Positions 16,405 through 25,751 are shown, counted from the stretch's first letter. The stretch: DNA of 64,000 nucleotides from Pseudanabaena sp. M085S1SP2A07QC (GCA_020404895.1 JADBWK010000004.1:1-64000), one strand, 5' to 3'. Translations and numbers: made by a program. Notes: generated by a model not told the origin, from the letters alone.

Positions 16405-16507
16405 TATAGCAATCCGAAATGAGTTGAAACAGGCTTCGACTTCGCTCAGCCATTAGTCCACGCTGGCTGAGCGAAGTCGAAGCCACAAATGATTTAGGAT
16501 TGCTATA
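16405..16507. repeat. Palindromic element with TATAGCAATCC ends
   Basis: Terminal inverted repeats TATAGCAATCC (16405-16415) and GGATTGCTATA (16497-16507) surround an exact 21-bp stem at 16432-16452 with 16464-16484 (GGCTTCGACTTCGCTCAGCC within it) and an 11-base loop. The ends resemble family B but the stem is unrelated. It separates the two secreted-protein genes. Confidence 0.8.
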
Positions 16508-16565
16508 TATTGATTGTTATCCCTTTAAAACTCACAAAAACTTGATTTTGACTGAACGCAAAAAT

Positions 16566-17246
16566 ATGATCAAAAGAATATCAACCGTTACTGCTAGATC
16601 ATTATTGAAATCTTTAGTGATCATTTCTCCGCTACTTCTCCTAGCATTTCCAGTAAAAGCTCAAACAATTCCAGCGTGCCGAAATATAACACCAAGTGCT
16701 GGTCGAGTCTGCTATACAGAGCATCCATTTTCTGCTAGACAAAGAGACGAAGGTGGAACCCGAACTTATAACTTCATCGTAGAGAGAGTAGCCCAGAACT
16801 GGGTTATTATCGATTATGAAGTAATTCGGGAAGGTGGGTTTGGTGCTGTCTCCAATCCAACTGGAAGTATTGTGAGTTCCAATGGCAATGCTTCAATTGT
16901 TAATGTCACTCAAAGTGAAACTCAGCGATTAAGTGAGGTAAAATCTCAGTTAGAAGCTAAAGCACAAGGTTGCTATCCTCCTGTGTGCGGACAAATTCAA
17001 GGTCAATTGTCTTCAGTTGATCGAGAAATTCAAAAACTATCAAATTATCAAAGCTTGGCTGTGCAATCTGGCGGTAATGAGAAGATATCGTTTAGTTACA
17101 CAACAAGTGTTTCATGCAATAGGTTCGCGTGTGGAGGTGGAGCTTCTATTCAGGGCAAAGTCAAAGTCTATCAACGATATTTAGGGAATCCCAATGAATT
17201 ACAACGAAGTTCAGAGTCATTAGTACGATCAGTGCTTAGGCGGTGA
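16566..17246 (+). CDS. Secreted cysteine-containing protein of unknown function
   Basis: 226 residues from the ATG at 16566 with a signal peptide (MIKR..., hydrophobic SLVIISPLLLLAF, cleavage near VKAQT). The mature protein is Gly/Ser/Asn-rich with paired cysteines (ACRNITP, RVCYTEH, GCYPPVCGQ, SCNRFACGGG). A central coiled stretch (TQSETQRLSEVKSQLEAKAQ) is present. The many cysteines suggest disulfides in the periplasm or outside. No family recognised. The leader and preceding bases resemble those of the gene at 16112, indicating a duplicated 5' cassette. A TTG at 16500 in the same frame lies inside the repeat and is rejected. Confidence 0.65.
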   Translation: MIKRISTVTARSLLKSLVIISPLLLLAFPVKAQTIPACRNITPSAGRVCYTEHPFSARQRDEGGTRTYNFIVERVAQNWVIIDYEVIREGGFGAVSNPTGSIVSSNGNASIVNVTQSETQRLSEVKSQLEAKAQGCYPPVCGQIQGQLSSVDREIQKLSNYQSLAVQSGGNEKISFSYTTSVSCNRFACGGGASIQGKVKVYQRYLGNPNELQRSSESLVRSVLRR

Positions 17247-17370
17247 CAATGGCGGTACTGGCGTTAACGCGGTTCGTCGTGATGTTGGTCTTTAATTCTA
17301 AAAGTATTAGGGTGGGAAACTCTCACTCTAATACTTCAAAGTTAGTCTACAATTGTAGAAAACAGAAACA

Positions 17371-18132
17371 ATGAAAATGATTTTTGCGCGATCGCTTTTA
17401 TTATTTGGTATTACATCTACTTTATTTATAGGATGTTCCACAATATCCAATTTTAAAAGAGACAATGTCCCAATTGTCAAACAGTGTGTACAAAATTTTG
17501 AAGTCGCAATTGGCAGTCAATGGATTGCTAGAGCAACAATTCCTCCTAATTGTCTAGAGCAAACTTTACATATAAGTGAACTATTACAACAAAATCAAGG
17601 TAGAGTCAAAGACACAGATTTCCAGAAAGTTGACATCTCTAATTTAGTAGGTTCATTCATCAATGATGGATACAAAGTGAACGGAAATTGGAAGTTGCAA
17701 ATCAGAGAAGTAATCCTTATAAACCGTGACAACAACAAAGTCCACTACACACCTTGGACAGATGATACGGGTAGTTTTTCTCAAGAAATTTCCATAAGAA
17801 TTGATAATGGAACTATTTTTGTTCAAGCAACAAATCATTCTCTCAATCGAGATAAACAAGGATTGATTAGAGATTTACTTGGTGACTTTCTTGTTTATGG
17901 CAAGGGCAACTTTAGAGATAAGCTAGTTACTCAGGTTAGAGATGGACTAAATGCACTTAATGGTGCGACGATCGCCGATATGTTGATAGAAAATGGTGCA
18001 GCCAAACAACTTACCACCAAAGTACCAATTAACGAACAGCAAGCAATTACTCTGATTAATGCTGCTTCTAAAAGAATGAATGCCCGAATTAGTCCTAAAG
18101 GTTTAGATATATCTCTCATTTTAAAATCATAG
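17371..18132 (+). CDS. Putative lipoprotein of unknown function
   Basis: 253 residues with a lipoprotein signal peptide: MKMIFARSLLLFGITSTLF followed by the lipobox IGC, so Cys22 would be acylated and anchored to a membrane facing the periplasm. The mature part contains a QSLISR-like helix and a beta-rich centre (NWKLQIREVILINRD, SIRIDNGTIFVQATNHS). It ends in helical LVTQVRDGLNALNG and ITLINAASKRM segments. No family recognised. It lies 125 bases downstream of the secreted-protein gene, possibly on its own promoter. Confidence 0.65.
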   Translation: MKMIFARSLLLFGITSTLFIGCSTISNFKRDNVPIVKQCVQNFEVAIGSQWIARATIPPNCLEQTLHISELLQQNQGRVKDTDFQKVDISNLVGSFINDGYKVNGNWKLQIREVILINRDNNKVHYTPWTDDTGSFSQEISIRIDNGTIFVQATNHSLNRDKQGLIRDLLGDFLVYGKGNFRDKLVTQVRDGLNALNGATIADMLIENGAAKQLTTKVPINEQQAITLINAASKRMNARISPKGLDISLILKS

Positions 18133-18227
18133 AGCGATTAAACTGATTTTTTATGATATCCCTTAATATAGTGAGCTAATTGTAAATGATATAATGATCA
18201 AATTACTAGTAAATTAGGAATAGAATC

Positions 18228-18614
18228 ATGGAGATAAATACAACCCCTAGCAATCAGGAATTAATTACCCGCACAGAAAGAGGACTAACAATTACAGGCA
18301 CAAGAATTACCCTGTATGATGTGATGGATTATGTACAATATCCGCCTAAATTCGTTTGCGGACTTTTCAATCTCACAGAAACACAAATCAACGCTGCATT
18401 TGCATATATTCACTCCCATCGAGAAGAAGTTGAAAAAGAGTATCAAATAGTTCTCAAAGAAGCGGAAGATCTAAAAAAATATTATCGTGAGCAAAACCGC
18501 AACTTAATTGCCAAGATCGTCAAAATGCCTCCACCAAAAGGTCGAGAAGCGGCTTGGGAAAAACTTCAAGCACAGAAAGCAAAACTTCAAACCAAGTCAG
18601 AAATTTCAGCATAA
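18228..18614 (+). CDS. DUF433-type antitoxin
   Basis: 128 residues. The core ITRTERGLTITGTRITLYDVMDYVQ is the DUF433 winged-helix pattern. It is followed by a helix-loop (LTETQINAAFAYIHSHREEVEKEY) and a long charged helical tail with MPPPKGREAAWEKLQAQ, which would grip a toxin. Family knowledge: DUF433 (COG2442) proteins pair with PIN-like DUF5615 (COG4634) toxins. Its stop overlaps the decayed start of such a toxin (ATAA at 18611-18614), so the antitoxin is intact while its partner is not. Confidence 0.78.
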   Translation: MEINTTPSNQELITRTERGLTITGTRITLYDVMDYVQYPPKFVCGLFNLTETQINAAFAYIHSHREEVEKEYQIVLKEAEDLKKYYREQNRNLIAKIVKMPPPKGREAAWEKLQAQKAKLQTKSEISA

Positions 18615-19006
18615 TTTTCTTGGTCGATCATAATCTTGAAGGTCATGCATTACTTTTGGCAGGAAGACTCACCAATCAAGGCTGGTTAGATTTATTACCT
18701 ATTCGCTTTGCATTATTAGAATAGGTGGGATTACCAGTAAATAGCAGCGATCGCGTAGTTTGGCGATTTGCCCAAACAAACCAAATGATCTTGCTAACCG
18801 CTAATAGGAGAATGAAAGGGAAAGATTCACTAGAAGAAGTATTGCAAGAAGAAAACACTTCTGCGTCTCTGCCTGTTGTCACCGTTGGAGATGCCAAGCG
18901 AATTTTAACCGATAGTAGTTATCGCGATCTCTGTCTAAACCGCCTTCTAGAAATAGTTCTATATCTGGATAATTATCTAGGGACACGCCGAATTTTTATA
19001 CCATAA
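18611..19006 (+). pseudogene. PIN-like (DUF5615-type) toxin broken by lost start and one TAG
   Basis: One frame reads the whole family sequence: FLVDHNLEGHALLLAGRL, then a TAG at 18722-18724 where the family has an acidic residue before VGLP. It continues VGLPVNSSDR, VWRFAQTNQMILLTANR, MKGKDSLEE, and a YLDNYLGTRRIFIP end. The expected ATG overlapping the antitoxin stop reads ATA (18611-18613). Both lesions are single-base changes and the rest is uninterrupted, so the loss looks recent. A truncated product could in principle start at TTG 18620 or GTG 18725. The toxic PIN-like assignment is by family and context. Confidence 0.7.
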
Positions 19007-19068
19007 GCCTTATGCGATCGCCTGAATGTTCTTAATGGCAAGGCGATCGCCCTATAGAAAAAATAGAT

Positions 19069-19467
19069 ATGGGTAATCTCACAATTATTAGCGAAACAGG
19101 CTTTCCCCATGCTGCTTGCTTATTTGAGTATGCAGAAGTCAAAACTTGGTGCGGATTTAAGCCGAAGATCCCCAAGTTTCCAGCATTCTGGGGCTATGTT
19201 GATCGCTCCAATCGTGCAATATATATTAAAAAATCAATTCGCTTTGAAATTCCTGATCGCACCTTACAAGAAGCGATCTCTATCCTAGAAGAGAAGTATA
19301 CTAATCGCTGGTTCGCTATCTGATTGGGGATTAATTGTATTGACTTTGCGATCGAGGCAGCTAAGTTATGTGAACTAAAAGTTCCAGAACAAAAGAAACT
19401 ATTTCCTTGCGATTTAATTGAGGATTTGAAGGAATTAAACAACTCCTCTAATAGAATTACTCCCTAA
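19069..19467 (+). pseudogene. Gene with one in-frame TGA; permuted papain-like fold suspected
   Basis: The first 84 codons (MGNLTIISETGFPHAACLFE...) end in a TGA at 19321-19323. The same frame then continues 47 codons (LGINCIDFAIEAAKLCELKV...) to TAA at 19465. Joined, the protein would have about 132 residues, with a His in GFPHAACLF early and a Cys in GINCIDFA late. That order resembles circularly permuted NlpC/P60-like or LRAT-like enzymes, but this is only inference. A TGG-to-TGA change at the codon after RWFAI would explain the break. Its 3' end overlaps the convergent Rpn gene by 11 bases. Confidence 0.55.
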
Positions 19468-20323
19468 GTTGAGCAACTTCCTCCACACTCAACCCCGAAG
19501 CCTGACTAATCGCCTCATCATCAAGGACATCAAGCAATTTTCGAGCCATCTCTAGTTTTGCCAACACTTTGCCATGCTCAACTCCTTCCTCTAAACCCTC
19601 TTGCCGACCCTGATTTAGAGCTTTCTTAATCGCATTCCTTTGATCATGAATAAACATTTCCTGCATTTCCATATCCTCAATCTGTTCAGGTGTGAGATTG
19701 ACCTCATTCGCGATCGCAAAAGCTTGTTTAATCTCAGGGACGAGATTCATGCTCTCAGGAACAACATCTAACTGTCTCGCACATTTGAGAAAATATAACC
19801 ACTTATCAGCCAATGTTTGTAAGTGATCGACTTCTTTATCAAACTTCGGCAACTCGACAAATACCAACTCGATGTCATAAATAGGATAATCAATCAAAAA
19901 ATCTTTTTCTTTGAGAATAAATCTCGAGATTAATTGATTCATTTCTGGAAACATCTCAAAATCCGTAATTGTCAAGGCAATCACTGGATCTAGCAAGTTA
20001 TAGTCTTGACCGACTCCCAACTGTGTCGAATACGCCTTGGCGGCATTGTAGAGAATCCGTTTTTCAAAACCTTCGATATTTAAGACCTGCATCTCGATGA
20101 TTACCGTTGTGCCATTTTCAAGACGTGCTTTGACATCTAAATAAGTCGCTTTAACGCCGCGTATTCTTGGGGCTAAGTAAGGATTCAGGATCTCTAAATC
20201 TTTGATTACAACGTTTCCATCATAAAGAATCGCATTGAGAAAGCTGATTAAGATATTGTGGCTCTGCTCTGAGCCAAAGATCTTTTTAAATGCATAATCG
20301 GTTTTAGGATTGATAAATCGCAT
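19457..20323 (-). CDS. Rpn-family PD-(D/E)XK nuclease (recombination-promoting)
   Basis: 288 residues. The N-terminus FINPKTDYAFKKIFGSE is the family hallmark. The nuclease core follows: YLDVKARLENGTTVIIEMQV near 80-100, giving the Asp and Glu-x-Gln catalytic pattern, then YNAAKAYSTQL. The C-terminus has the usual Gln/Gly/Glu-rich stretch (NQGRQEGLEEGVEHG) and ends SQASGLSVEEVAQLRE. Family knowledge: RpnA-like proteins are DNA endonucleases that stimulate RecA-independent recombination and are very common in cyanobacteria. All core residues appear intact. Confidence 0.88.
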   Translation of the reverse strand: MRFINPKTDYAFKKIFGSEQSHNILISFLNAILYDGNVVIKDLEILNPYLAPRIRGVKATYLDVKARLENGTTVIIEMQVLNIEGFEKRILYNAAKAYSTQLGVGQDYNLLDPVIALTITDFEMFPEMNQLISRFILKEKDFLIDYPIYDIELVFVELPKFDKEVDHLQTLADKWLYFLKCARQLDVVPESMNLVPEIKQAFAIANEVNLTPEQIEDMEMQEMFIHDQRNAIKKALNQGRQEGLEEGVEHGKVLAKLEMARKLLDVLDDEAISQASGLSVEEVAQLRE

Positions 20324-20570
20324 ATCTTTAAGTTAAATAATACCTCTCCTTAATATTATCTCCTCTTCTTCGCAAACCCTGCTGAAACAGGCGCATTAAC
20401 AATTCAGAACTTGCAAAATTGTATTATTCTTAATTATTATTTTATAATTGCTTAACAAAAGCTAAAATAAGCCCTAGATTTTTTGGCTCAGTAAAAAAGC
20501 TTAGCTAAGAAGATTAAACTTTTAGAATTATGGCAATTTTCGATCAAGCAAACCACAATCAAAATTTTGG

Positions 20571-20678
20571 TATAGCGGTTTTCAGTTGAGTATGACACAA
20601 AAAATGTAGGGGCAATTCATGAATTGCCCCTACATTCTTTAATTCTATTTGTACAGCAGTCACTTGAAAATCGCTATA
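20571..20678. repeat. Composite palindromic element with TATAGCG ends
   Basis: Ends TATAGCGGTTTTCAGTTG (20571-20588) and CACTTGAAAATCGCTATA (20661-20678) are inverted repeats with few mismatches. Inside is a perfect 34-base palindrome at 20603-20636 (AATGTAGGGGCAATTC and its complement). This dominates the 438-base gap 20324-20761, which holds no gene. The remainder is AT-rich. Confidence 0.8.
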
Positions 20679-20715
20679 GTGCTAAAGATTTAAAGATAGT
20701 TCCTATTAATGACTA

Positions 20716-20760
20716 TAAAACCCCTAAAAGTGTTGCTTTGCAACACTTTTAGGGGTTTTA
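20716..20760. terminator. 20-bp hairpin at the 3' end of the RNase J gene
   Basis: Arms 20716-20735 (TAAAACCCCTAAAAGTGTTG) and 20741-20760 are exact complements around CTTTG. It lies one base beyond the RNase J stop on its transcript, with an A/T end on both sides, so it plausibly terminates that gene. Confidence 0.75.
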
Positions 20761-20761
20761 T

Positions 20762-22657
20762 CTAAACAGTTGCAGCAGTACGCTTGCGTCTGCCAACGCT
20801 AGCTGTAGCAGCACCAGTCGCGACAGGGGCTTCAATGGCAGCGCCATTACCATTACTACTCTCTTGTTCAACTTTAGGAATAACCTTATTACTGCCTGAT
20901 TTTAAGGTCACACCTAAGGCATTAGGCTTTGCGGCAGGAGCAGGAGCTGATTGAGTGGAATTGGGAGGTGTTTGCAACAGGAATACAATCATTGGCTTAC
21001 TTTGAATCTGTTGACGCAAGACACGAGTGAGGTCGCGCTCAAGTTGACCACGTAAACCGATCCAATCAATTTCTAAAGAACCGACATTGCGAGCATAGTT
21101 GCCCCAAGAATTAGCCAAAGAATTATCGATCGCCTTAGCAACTAAAGCAATAATTTGGGAATGTTCCATCGGTAGAACCACGCCACTTAGTTGAATGTCA
21201 GGATTGGTGGAGAGCTTACCGTCAAGACCGACAGATACAGCGATCGTGAAGATACCTTCGCCAGAAATTTGTTGGCGATCGCGCAACACATCACCTTTAA
21301 CCATGCCATCACGAGAAGAATCAACTAGTTCGACACCAGAAGGAACTTTATCGACAATCCGCATATAATCTTGACAAACTTCGACAACATCACCATTTTC
21401 GGCAATCACGATATTTTCGCTAGGAATACCCATGGATTCTGCCATCTTCGCGTGCTGTCTGAGCATTCTCAACTCACCGTGAGCAGGGAAGAAAAACTTT
21501 GGACGAACCAGCGCCAACATCATTTTATGTTCTTCTTGAGAACCATGTCCCGAAACGTGAATACCTTTATCCTTGCCGTAGATTACATTTGCCCCAAGTG
21601 CCATCAAGCGGTCAATGGTACGCACAACTGGAATCGTGTTACCTGGAATCGGATTTGCCGAGAAAATCACTGTATCGCCTTGACGTACTTCCAATTGTCT
21701 ATGACTAGAATTTGACATTCTTGTTAGCGCCGACATCGACTCACCTTGAGAGCCTGTGGTCAAAATCAGAATTTGATCATCACGATAATGACGGAGATTT
21801 TGTAAAGGTTGGAATAGGTCATCGCGGCACTTGATGTAGCCAAGATTGCGGGCATGGGCAATGACGTTGAGCATCGATCGCCCGACTACACCAACCACAC
21901 GACCTTGCTTATCGGCAATGTCCAAAATCATGTTGACACGATGGACTGAAGACGCAAAGGTGGTAATGATTACGCGCCCTTTTGCCATCATGATGTATTT
22001 CTCAAGGTTAGGATATACAGCTCTTTCTGAAGGCGTAATCCCAGGAAGTTCAGCATTAGTTGAATCACTAATCAAAGCCAATACACCTTTTTCGCCATGT
22101 TCAGCTAGACGAGCGAGGTCAAAAAATTCACCATCAACGGGAGTATGGTCAATCTTGAAATCTCCAGAGTGAATTACCATCCCCGCAGGTGTATTAATAG
22201 CGATCGAGAAACTATCAGCGATCGAGTGAGTGTTGCGAATAAACTCTACAAAGAAGTTAGTACCGACACGGACAACATCACGGGGCATAACTCTGCGCAA
22301 TTCAGTACGATTTAGTACGCCAGCTTCACGGAGTTTATCTTCGAGTAGCGCCATTGCTAAACGGGGACCATATATAACAGGAATTTCAAACTGTTTTAAA
22401 TGGAAAGAGATTGCACCAATATGATCTTCGTGACCGTGTGTGACAATCATGCCCTTGATCTTATGCTTGTTTTCGCGCAAATAAGTCATGTCAGGCAAGA
22501 CGACGTTTACACCTGGCATCATGTTGTCAGGGAACGACAGACCACCATCGAGGAGCATGATTTCGTCATTGTATTCAAACACCCATGTGTTTTTGCCGAT
22601 TTCATGGAGTCCGCCGAGAGCGATTATTTTAAGAGCAGGAGCGTTGGTTGTAGGCAT
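20762..22657 (-). CDS. rnj: Ribonuclease J
   Basis: Metallo-beta-lactamase/beta-CASP ribonuclease with endo- and 5'-3' exonuclease activity in mRNA decay and rRNA processing. Zinc-binding motif HGHEDH is at residues 74-79. The early GGLHEIGKN, the SGDFKIDHTPVDG segment, beta-CASP motifs around 200-400 and the later HVSGHGSQEE are all present. The 631 residues include an Ala/Pro-rich C-terminal tail after about 560 that ends in a basic RRKRTA cluster, seen in cyanobacterial members. The order rnj-dapA-asd on one strand matches other cyanobacteria. A strong hairpin follows. Confidence 0.94.
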   Translation of the reverse strand: MPTTNAPALKIIALGGLHEIGKNTWVFEYNDEIMLLDGGLSFPDNMMPGVNVVLPDMTYLRENKHKIKGMIVTHGHEDHIGAISFHLKQFEIPVIYGPRLAMALLEDKLREAGVLNRTELRRVMPRDVVRVGTNFFVEFIRNTHSIADSFSIAINTPAGMVIHSGDFKIDHTPVDGEFFDLARLAEHGEKGVLALISDSTNAELPGITPSERAVYPNLEKYIMMAKGRVIITTFASSVHRVNMILDIADKQGRVVGVVGRSMLNVIAHARNLGYIKCRDDLFQPLQNLRHYRDDQILILTTGSQGESMSALTRMSNSSHRQLEVRQGDTVIFSANPIPGNTIPVVRTIDRLMALGANVIYGKDKGIHVSGHGSQEEHKMMLALVRPKFFFPAHGELRMLRQHAKMAESMGIPSENIVIAENGDVVEVCQDYMRIVDKVPSGVELVDSSRDGMVKGDVLRDRQQISGEGIFTIAVSVGLDGKLSTNPDIQLSGVVLPMEHSQIIALVAKAIDNSLANSWGNYARNVGSLEIDWIGLRGQLERDLTRVLRQQIQSKPMIVFLLQTPPNSTQSAPAPAAKPNALGVTLKSGSNKVIPKVEQESSNGNGAAIEAPVATGAATASVGRRKRTAATV

Positions 22658-22866
22658 ATTGTTTGGTAAGGAAAAGGTAAAAAGGTAGAAGGAAAAAACG
22701 GGAAATTGAATTTTGAAAATGATTCAATTTGGATGGTGATGGAAAGCTTTACAGTTATAAATACCTAGATAGAATGACTAGAAAGGTTTATTCCCCCCAC
22801 AAGTTCATCGTTATCCGAAGTAATCAAGTTCTATGTCTCTGGACTGAAGTTATCAGCCTTTGTTTG

Positions 22867-23760
22867 TTAAGCAAGAATTCCAAGTTTTTGTAATACAACT
22901 TTCAGCTTGGCTTCGAGTTCAGTAGTACCTGTAACTAGAGGCGATCGCACCACGCCTGTATCTAATCCCAGCAAGCGCATAGCCACTTTGAGAGGAATAG
23001 GATTACTGGTTAGGAACAAAGCCTTAAACAAAGGGAAAAGCTGAATATGAATTTGCAAAGCTTCTTGCACTTTACCTGCGACAAAGCATTGCATCATTGC
23101 TTGTAGTTGCTTACCAACTAGATGGGAGGCAACGCTGACTACCCCCTTTGCACCCACAGCCATTAGTGGCAATGTTAGAGAGTCATCGCCTGAATAGATC
23201 GCAAATTCGGCTGGTGTGAGGGCGCGAATTTGGCTAGCTTGATCTAAATCACCTGTTGCTTCCTTAATCCCAATAATATTAGATATTTCGGCTAATTTGG
23301 CAACCGTGTCAGGTTCTAGTTTGCAACCCGTGCGACTAGGAACATTATAGAGAAGAATTGGAAGCTCTGGTGCAGCTTCAGCAATCGCCCGAAAATGTTG
23401 ATATAAACCCTCTTGCGGAGGCTTGTTGTAATACGGAGTTACTTGCAGTGTACCATCTAATCCGAGATGTGCGGCTTTAATGGTAGCTGAGATTGCCTCT
23501 GAAGTAGAATTAGATCCTGTACCTGCCATAATTTTCGCTTTACCAGCGACCGCCTGTTGTAGCACCGAAAACAATTTATATTCTTCATCCCAACTAAGAG
23601 TTGGCGATTCGCCTGTCGTACCGCACACGACAATCGTATCAGTTCCTGTCTCAACCAAATGAATGGCAAGCTGCTCTGCTTTCGCATAATCAACATTCCC
23701 TTCTATATCAAAGGGAGTAATCATTGCCGTTAGTAAACGCCCGAAATCGATTTCACTCAT
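22867..23760 (-). CDS. dapA: 4-hydroxy-tetrahydrodipicolinate synthase
   Basis: Condenses pyruvate with aspartate-semialdehyde, the committed step of lysine/diaminopimelate synthesis. Class I aldolase TIM barrel of 297 residues: [13 protein letters not shown] at 48-59, Tyr138 in [10 protein letters not shown] and the Schiff-base Lys166 in GIKEATGD. Lies downstream of asd, which makes its substrate, with a 52-base gap, and upstream of the RNase J gene (209 bases). Complete. Confidence 0.97.
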   Translation of the reverse strand: MSEIDFGRLLTAMITPFDIEGNVDYAKAEQLAIHLVETGTDTIVVCGTTGESPTLSWDEEYKLFSVLQQAVAGKAKIMAGTGSNSTSEAISATIKAAHLGLDGTLQVTPYYNKPPQEGLYQHFRAIAEAAPELPILLYNVPSRTGCKLEPDTVAKLAEISNIIGIKEATGDLDQASQIRALTPAEFAIYSGDDSLTLPLMAVGAKGVVSVASHLVGKQLQAMMQCFVAGKVQEALQIHIQLFPLFKALFLTSNPIPLKVAMRLLGLDTGVVRSPLVTGTTELEAKLKVVLQKLGILA

Positions 23761-23812
23761 AGATTCTCATAAATAGAAGCTTGCTAAAAGTCTATTAAAA
23801 GTCGATAAACTT

Positions 23813-24829
23813 TTAGATAAGATCTTTGGCAACTAGTAATTCGGCAATCTGAACAGCATTCAATGCAGCTCCTTTACGGATTTGATCGCCACATAGCCAT
23901 AATTCCAAACCGTTAGGGTGAGAAATATCTTGACGGATTCGTCCTACTAGCACGTCATCTTTGCCACTAGCATCAATGGGCATTGGGAAATAATTCTTGC
24001 TGAAGTCCTCTACCACCTTTACACCATCAGCTTTAGCCAGAATTTCTCTAGCTCTGTCTGGATTAAATGGATGGGCAAACTCTAGATTAATCGCTTCAGA
24101 ATGCGCTCGCAATACGGGAACCCGTACACAGGTCGCCGTGATCCGAATATCATAATCGCCAAAAATTTTACGAGTCTCATTCACCATTTTCATCTCTTCC
24201 TCGCAATAGGCGTTATCCGTCATAGGCGAATTATGAGGGAAAAGATTAAAAGCGAGAGGATAGGGAAGAATTTCAGGTACAGCAGGTTCACCATTGAGAA
24301 TTGCTTGAGACTGTATTTTCACTTCCTCCATGGCTCTTGCGCCTGCGCCACTTGCTGATTGGTAAGTAGAAGCAACAATACGCTGAATCGGCTGCACCTG
24401 ATGTAGTGGATAGATTGCAACAGCCATGAGAATGGTTGTGCAGTTGGGATTAGCAATAATGCCTTTATGATAATGGGCGGATTCAGGATTGACCTCTGGC
24501 ACAATCAATGGCACATCGGGATGCATCCGAAACGCGCTGGAGTTATCAATGGATACGGCTCCTGCTTTGGTGGCGATCGGTAACCACTTTTTGGAAATAC
24601 TGCCACCTGCGGAAGCGAGGACTATATCTACACCATCAAAAGAAGTTTTGGTGACCGATTCAATGATTAATTCTCTCCCAGCAAATTTAATCGACTGACC
24701 AGCCGAACGTTCCGAAGCCAGAAGCTTCAAATTACCCAAAGGAAAATTTCTTTCTTCCAACAATGCCAGAAGTTCTGTTCCAACTGCGCCTGTTGCTCCA
24801 AGAATCGCAACATTATAATTCTTACTCAA
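23813..24829 (-). CDS. asd: Aspartate-semialdehyde dehydrogenase
   Basis: Reduces aspartyl phosphate to aspartate-semialdehyde with NADPH, feeding lysine, threonine and methionine. NADP-binding GATGAVGTELL is at 11-21, the catalytic Cys130 in ANPNCTT, and a later SGKDDVLVGRIRQD region completes the fold. 338 residues. The start is a TTG, and a strong GGAGG sits about 8 bases before it, which fixes the choice. First gene of the asd-dapA-rnj row. Confidence 0.96.
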   Translation of the reverse strand: MSKNYNVAILGATGAVGTELLALLEERNFPLGNLKLLASERSAGQSIKFAGRELIIESVTKTSFDGVDIVLASAGGSISKKWLPIATKAGAVSIDNSSAFRMHPDVPLIVPEVNPESAHYHKGIIANPNCTTILMAVAIYPLHQVQPIQRIVASTYQSASGAGARAMEEVKIQSQAILNGEPAVPEILPYPLAFNLFPHNSPMTDNAYCEEEMKMVNETRKIFGDYDIRITATCVRVPVLRAHSEAINLEFAHPFNPDRAREILAKADGVKVVEDFSKNYFPMPIDASGKDDVLVGRIRQDISHPNGLELWLCGDQIRKGAALNAVQIAELLVAKDLI

Positions 24830-24990
24830 TGAACCTCCAAAATAAAAACATCAAGTTAGGGTGGAAAACTTTTGCTAAGACGATGAAATTAATGAAATGA
24901 CTTATGTATAGTTTCGTCATTCATAAATTGAATCTATGTCCTGCTAGATCACATATTAACAAACTTTCAGAATATTGCTAATGTTTTTGG

Positions 24991-25263
24991 CTAAGGACCT
25001 GTAAAAATTGCGTCTTCAACATCTTGGCGACTGAGTGAATAGGGAAATGCCCGTTGAATTTCTTTGCCGCCGTAAGCATCTTGAATGTAACGCACACGAA
25101 TATCTTCAATATCCATGACGATTTCTGCTTGCCATGACGATCGCGTAACTCGCCAGACATTGGGGTTTGACTGATCTTGGTAACATCCTTGCTCATCTAA
25201 CCATGCTTCAAGTGCAGGCAAAGGATGATTGTAGAGTGGTGTCGTAGGAGAGGGAAGCGCCAT
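24991..25263 (-). CDS. DUF3143 family protein
   Basis: 90 residues from the ATG at 25263. The sequence LYNHPLPALEAWLDEQGC, then WRVTRSSWQAEIVMDIEDIRV and FPYSLSRQDVEDAIFTGP, is the cyanobacterial DUF3143 pattern. Function unknown. It follows the DnaJ-like gene on the same strand, and that gene ends 38 bases beyond this start, a pairing I would expect to be co-transcribed. An upstream in-frame start at 25320 would overlap the DnaJ-like gene and is not conserved. Confidence 0.8.
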   Translation of the reverse strand: MALPSPTTPLYNHPLPALEAWLDEQGCYQDQSNPNVWRVTRSSWQAEIVMDIEDIRVRYIQDAYGGKEIQRAFPYSLSRQDVEDAIFTGP

Positions 25264-25301
25264 AGCAGACGAGTTTATGTGGGATGGTATTGATAAGGGG
25301 G

Positions 25302-25751
25302 TTATAAAAAGTAAAGCCAAAAAGTTGATATGGATGCGATCGCATCGGGAAAAAGGCGATCACCACGTAGCCATGCTACTAAAACAACTAACACTAAACA
25401 AGCAACTAGCGTAGCACCAATCAACAAGAGTGCAAATAGTTCGCCACCAGATAATGGTCGTTCACTGGGCAAACCATCATCGTCGTTGGTCTGGAGGTTT
25501 TTCGGTGGTTGATTTGTTGTGTACTGAAATCGTGAAAACTGAATGCGACAATCATAGGCACTGCGTCGCTCGGCATTACTAAGTGTGGCGTAGGCTTCGT
25601 TAATTTGTCGAAAATGCTCAACTGCGTCATCCTTGGGAAGTTGAGTAGTGTCGGGGTGGTAGAGCTTACTGAGGTCTCGATAGGCTCGACGAATATCGAT
25701 TTCACTAGCCCAAGGAGTAACACCGAGGATGGCGTAATAGGTTTTAGACAT
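25302..25751 (-). CDS. J-domain protein with a C-terminal membrane helix
   Basis: 149 residues. The J domain covers 1-65, with the Hsp70-stimulating HPD in LYHPDTTQ, a preceding RRAYRDLSK helix and a following FRQINEAYATLSN helix. A polar linker leads to one transmembrane helix (about 108-130: LFALLLIGATLVACLVLVVLVAW) near the end. It lacks the Gly/Phe and zinc-finger regions of DnaJ, so it is a type III J-protein that would recruit DnaK to a membrane. Confidence 0.88.
   Translation of the reverse strand: MSKTYYAILGVTPWASEIDIRRAYRDLSKLYHPDTTQLPKDDAVEHFRQINEAYATLSNAERRSAYDCRIQFSRFQYTTNQPPKNLQTNDDDGLPSERPLSGGELFALLLIGATLVACLVLVVLVAWLRGDRLFPDAIASISTFWLYFL

Noticed and set aside
16073-16486. 137-residue minus strand frame across the secreted-protein gene
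   Set aside because: Passes through the palindromic repeat and antisense to a gene with a clear signal peptide and ribosome binding site.
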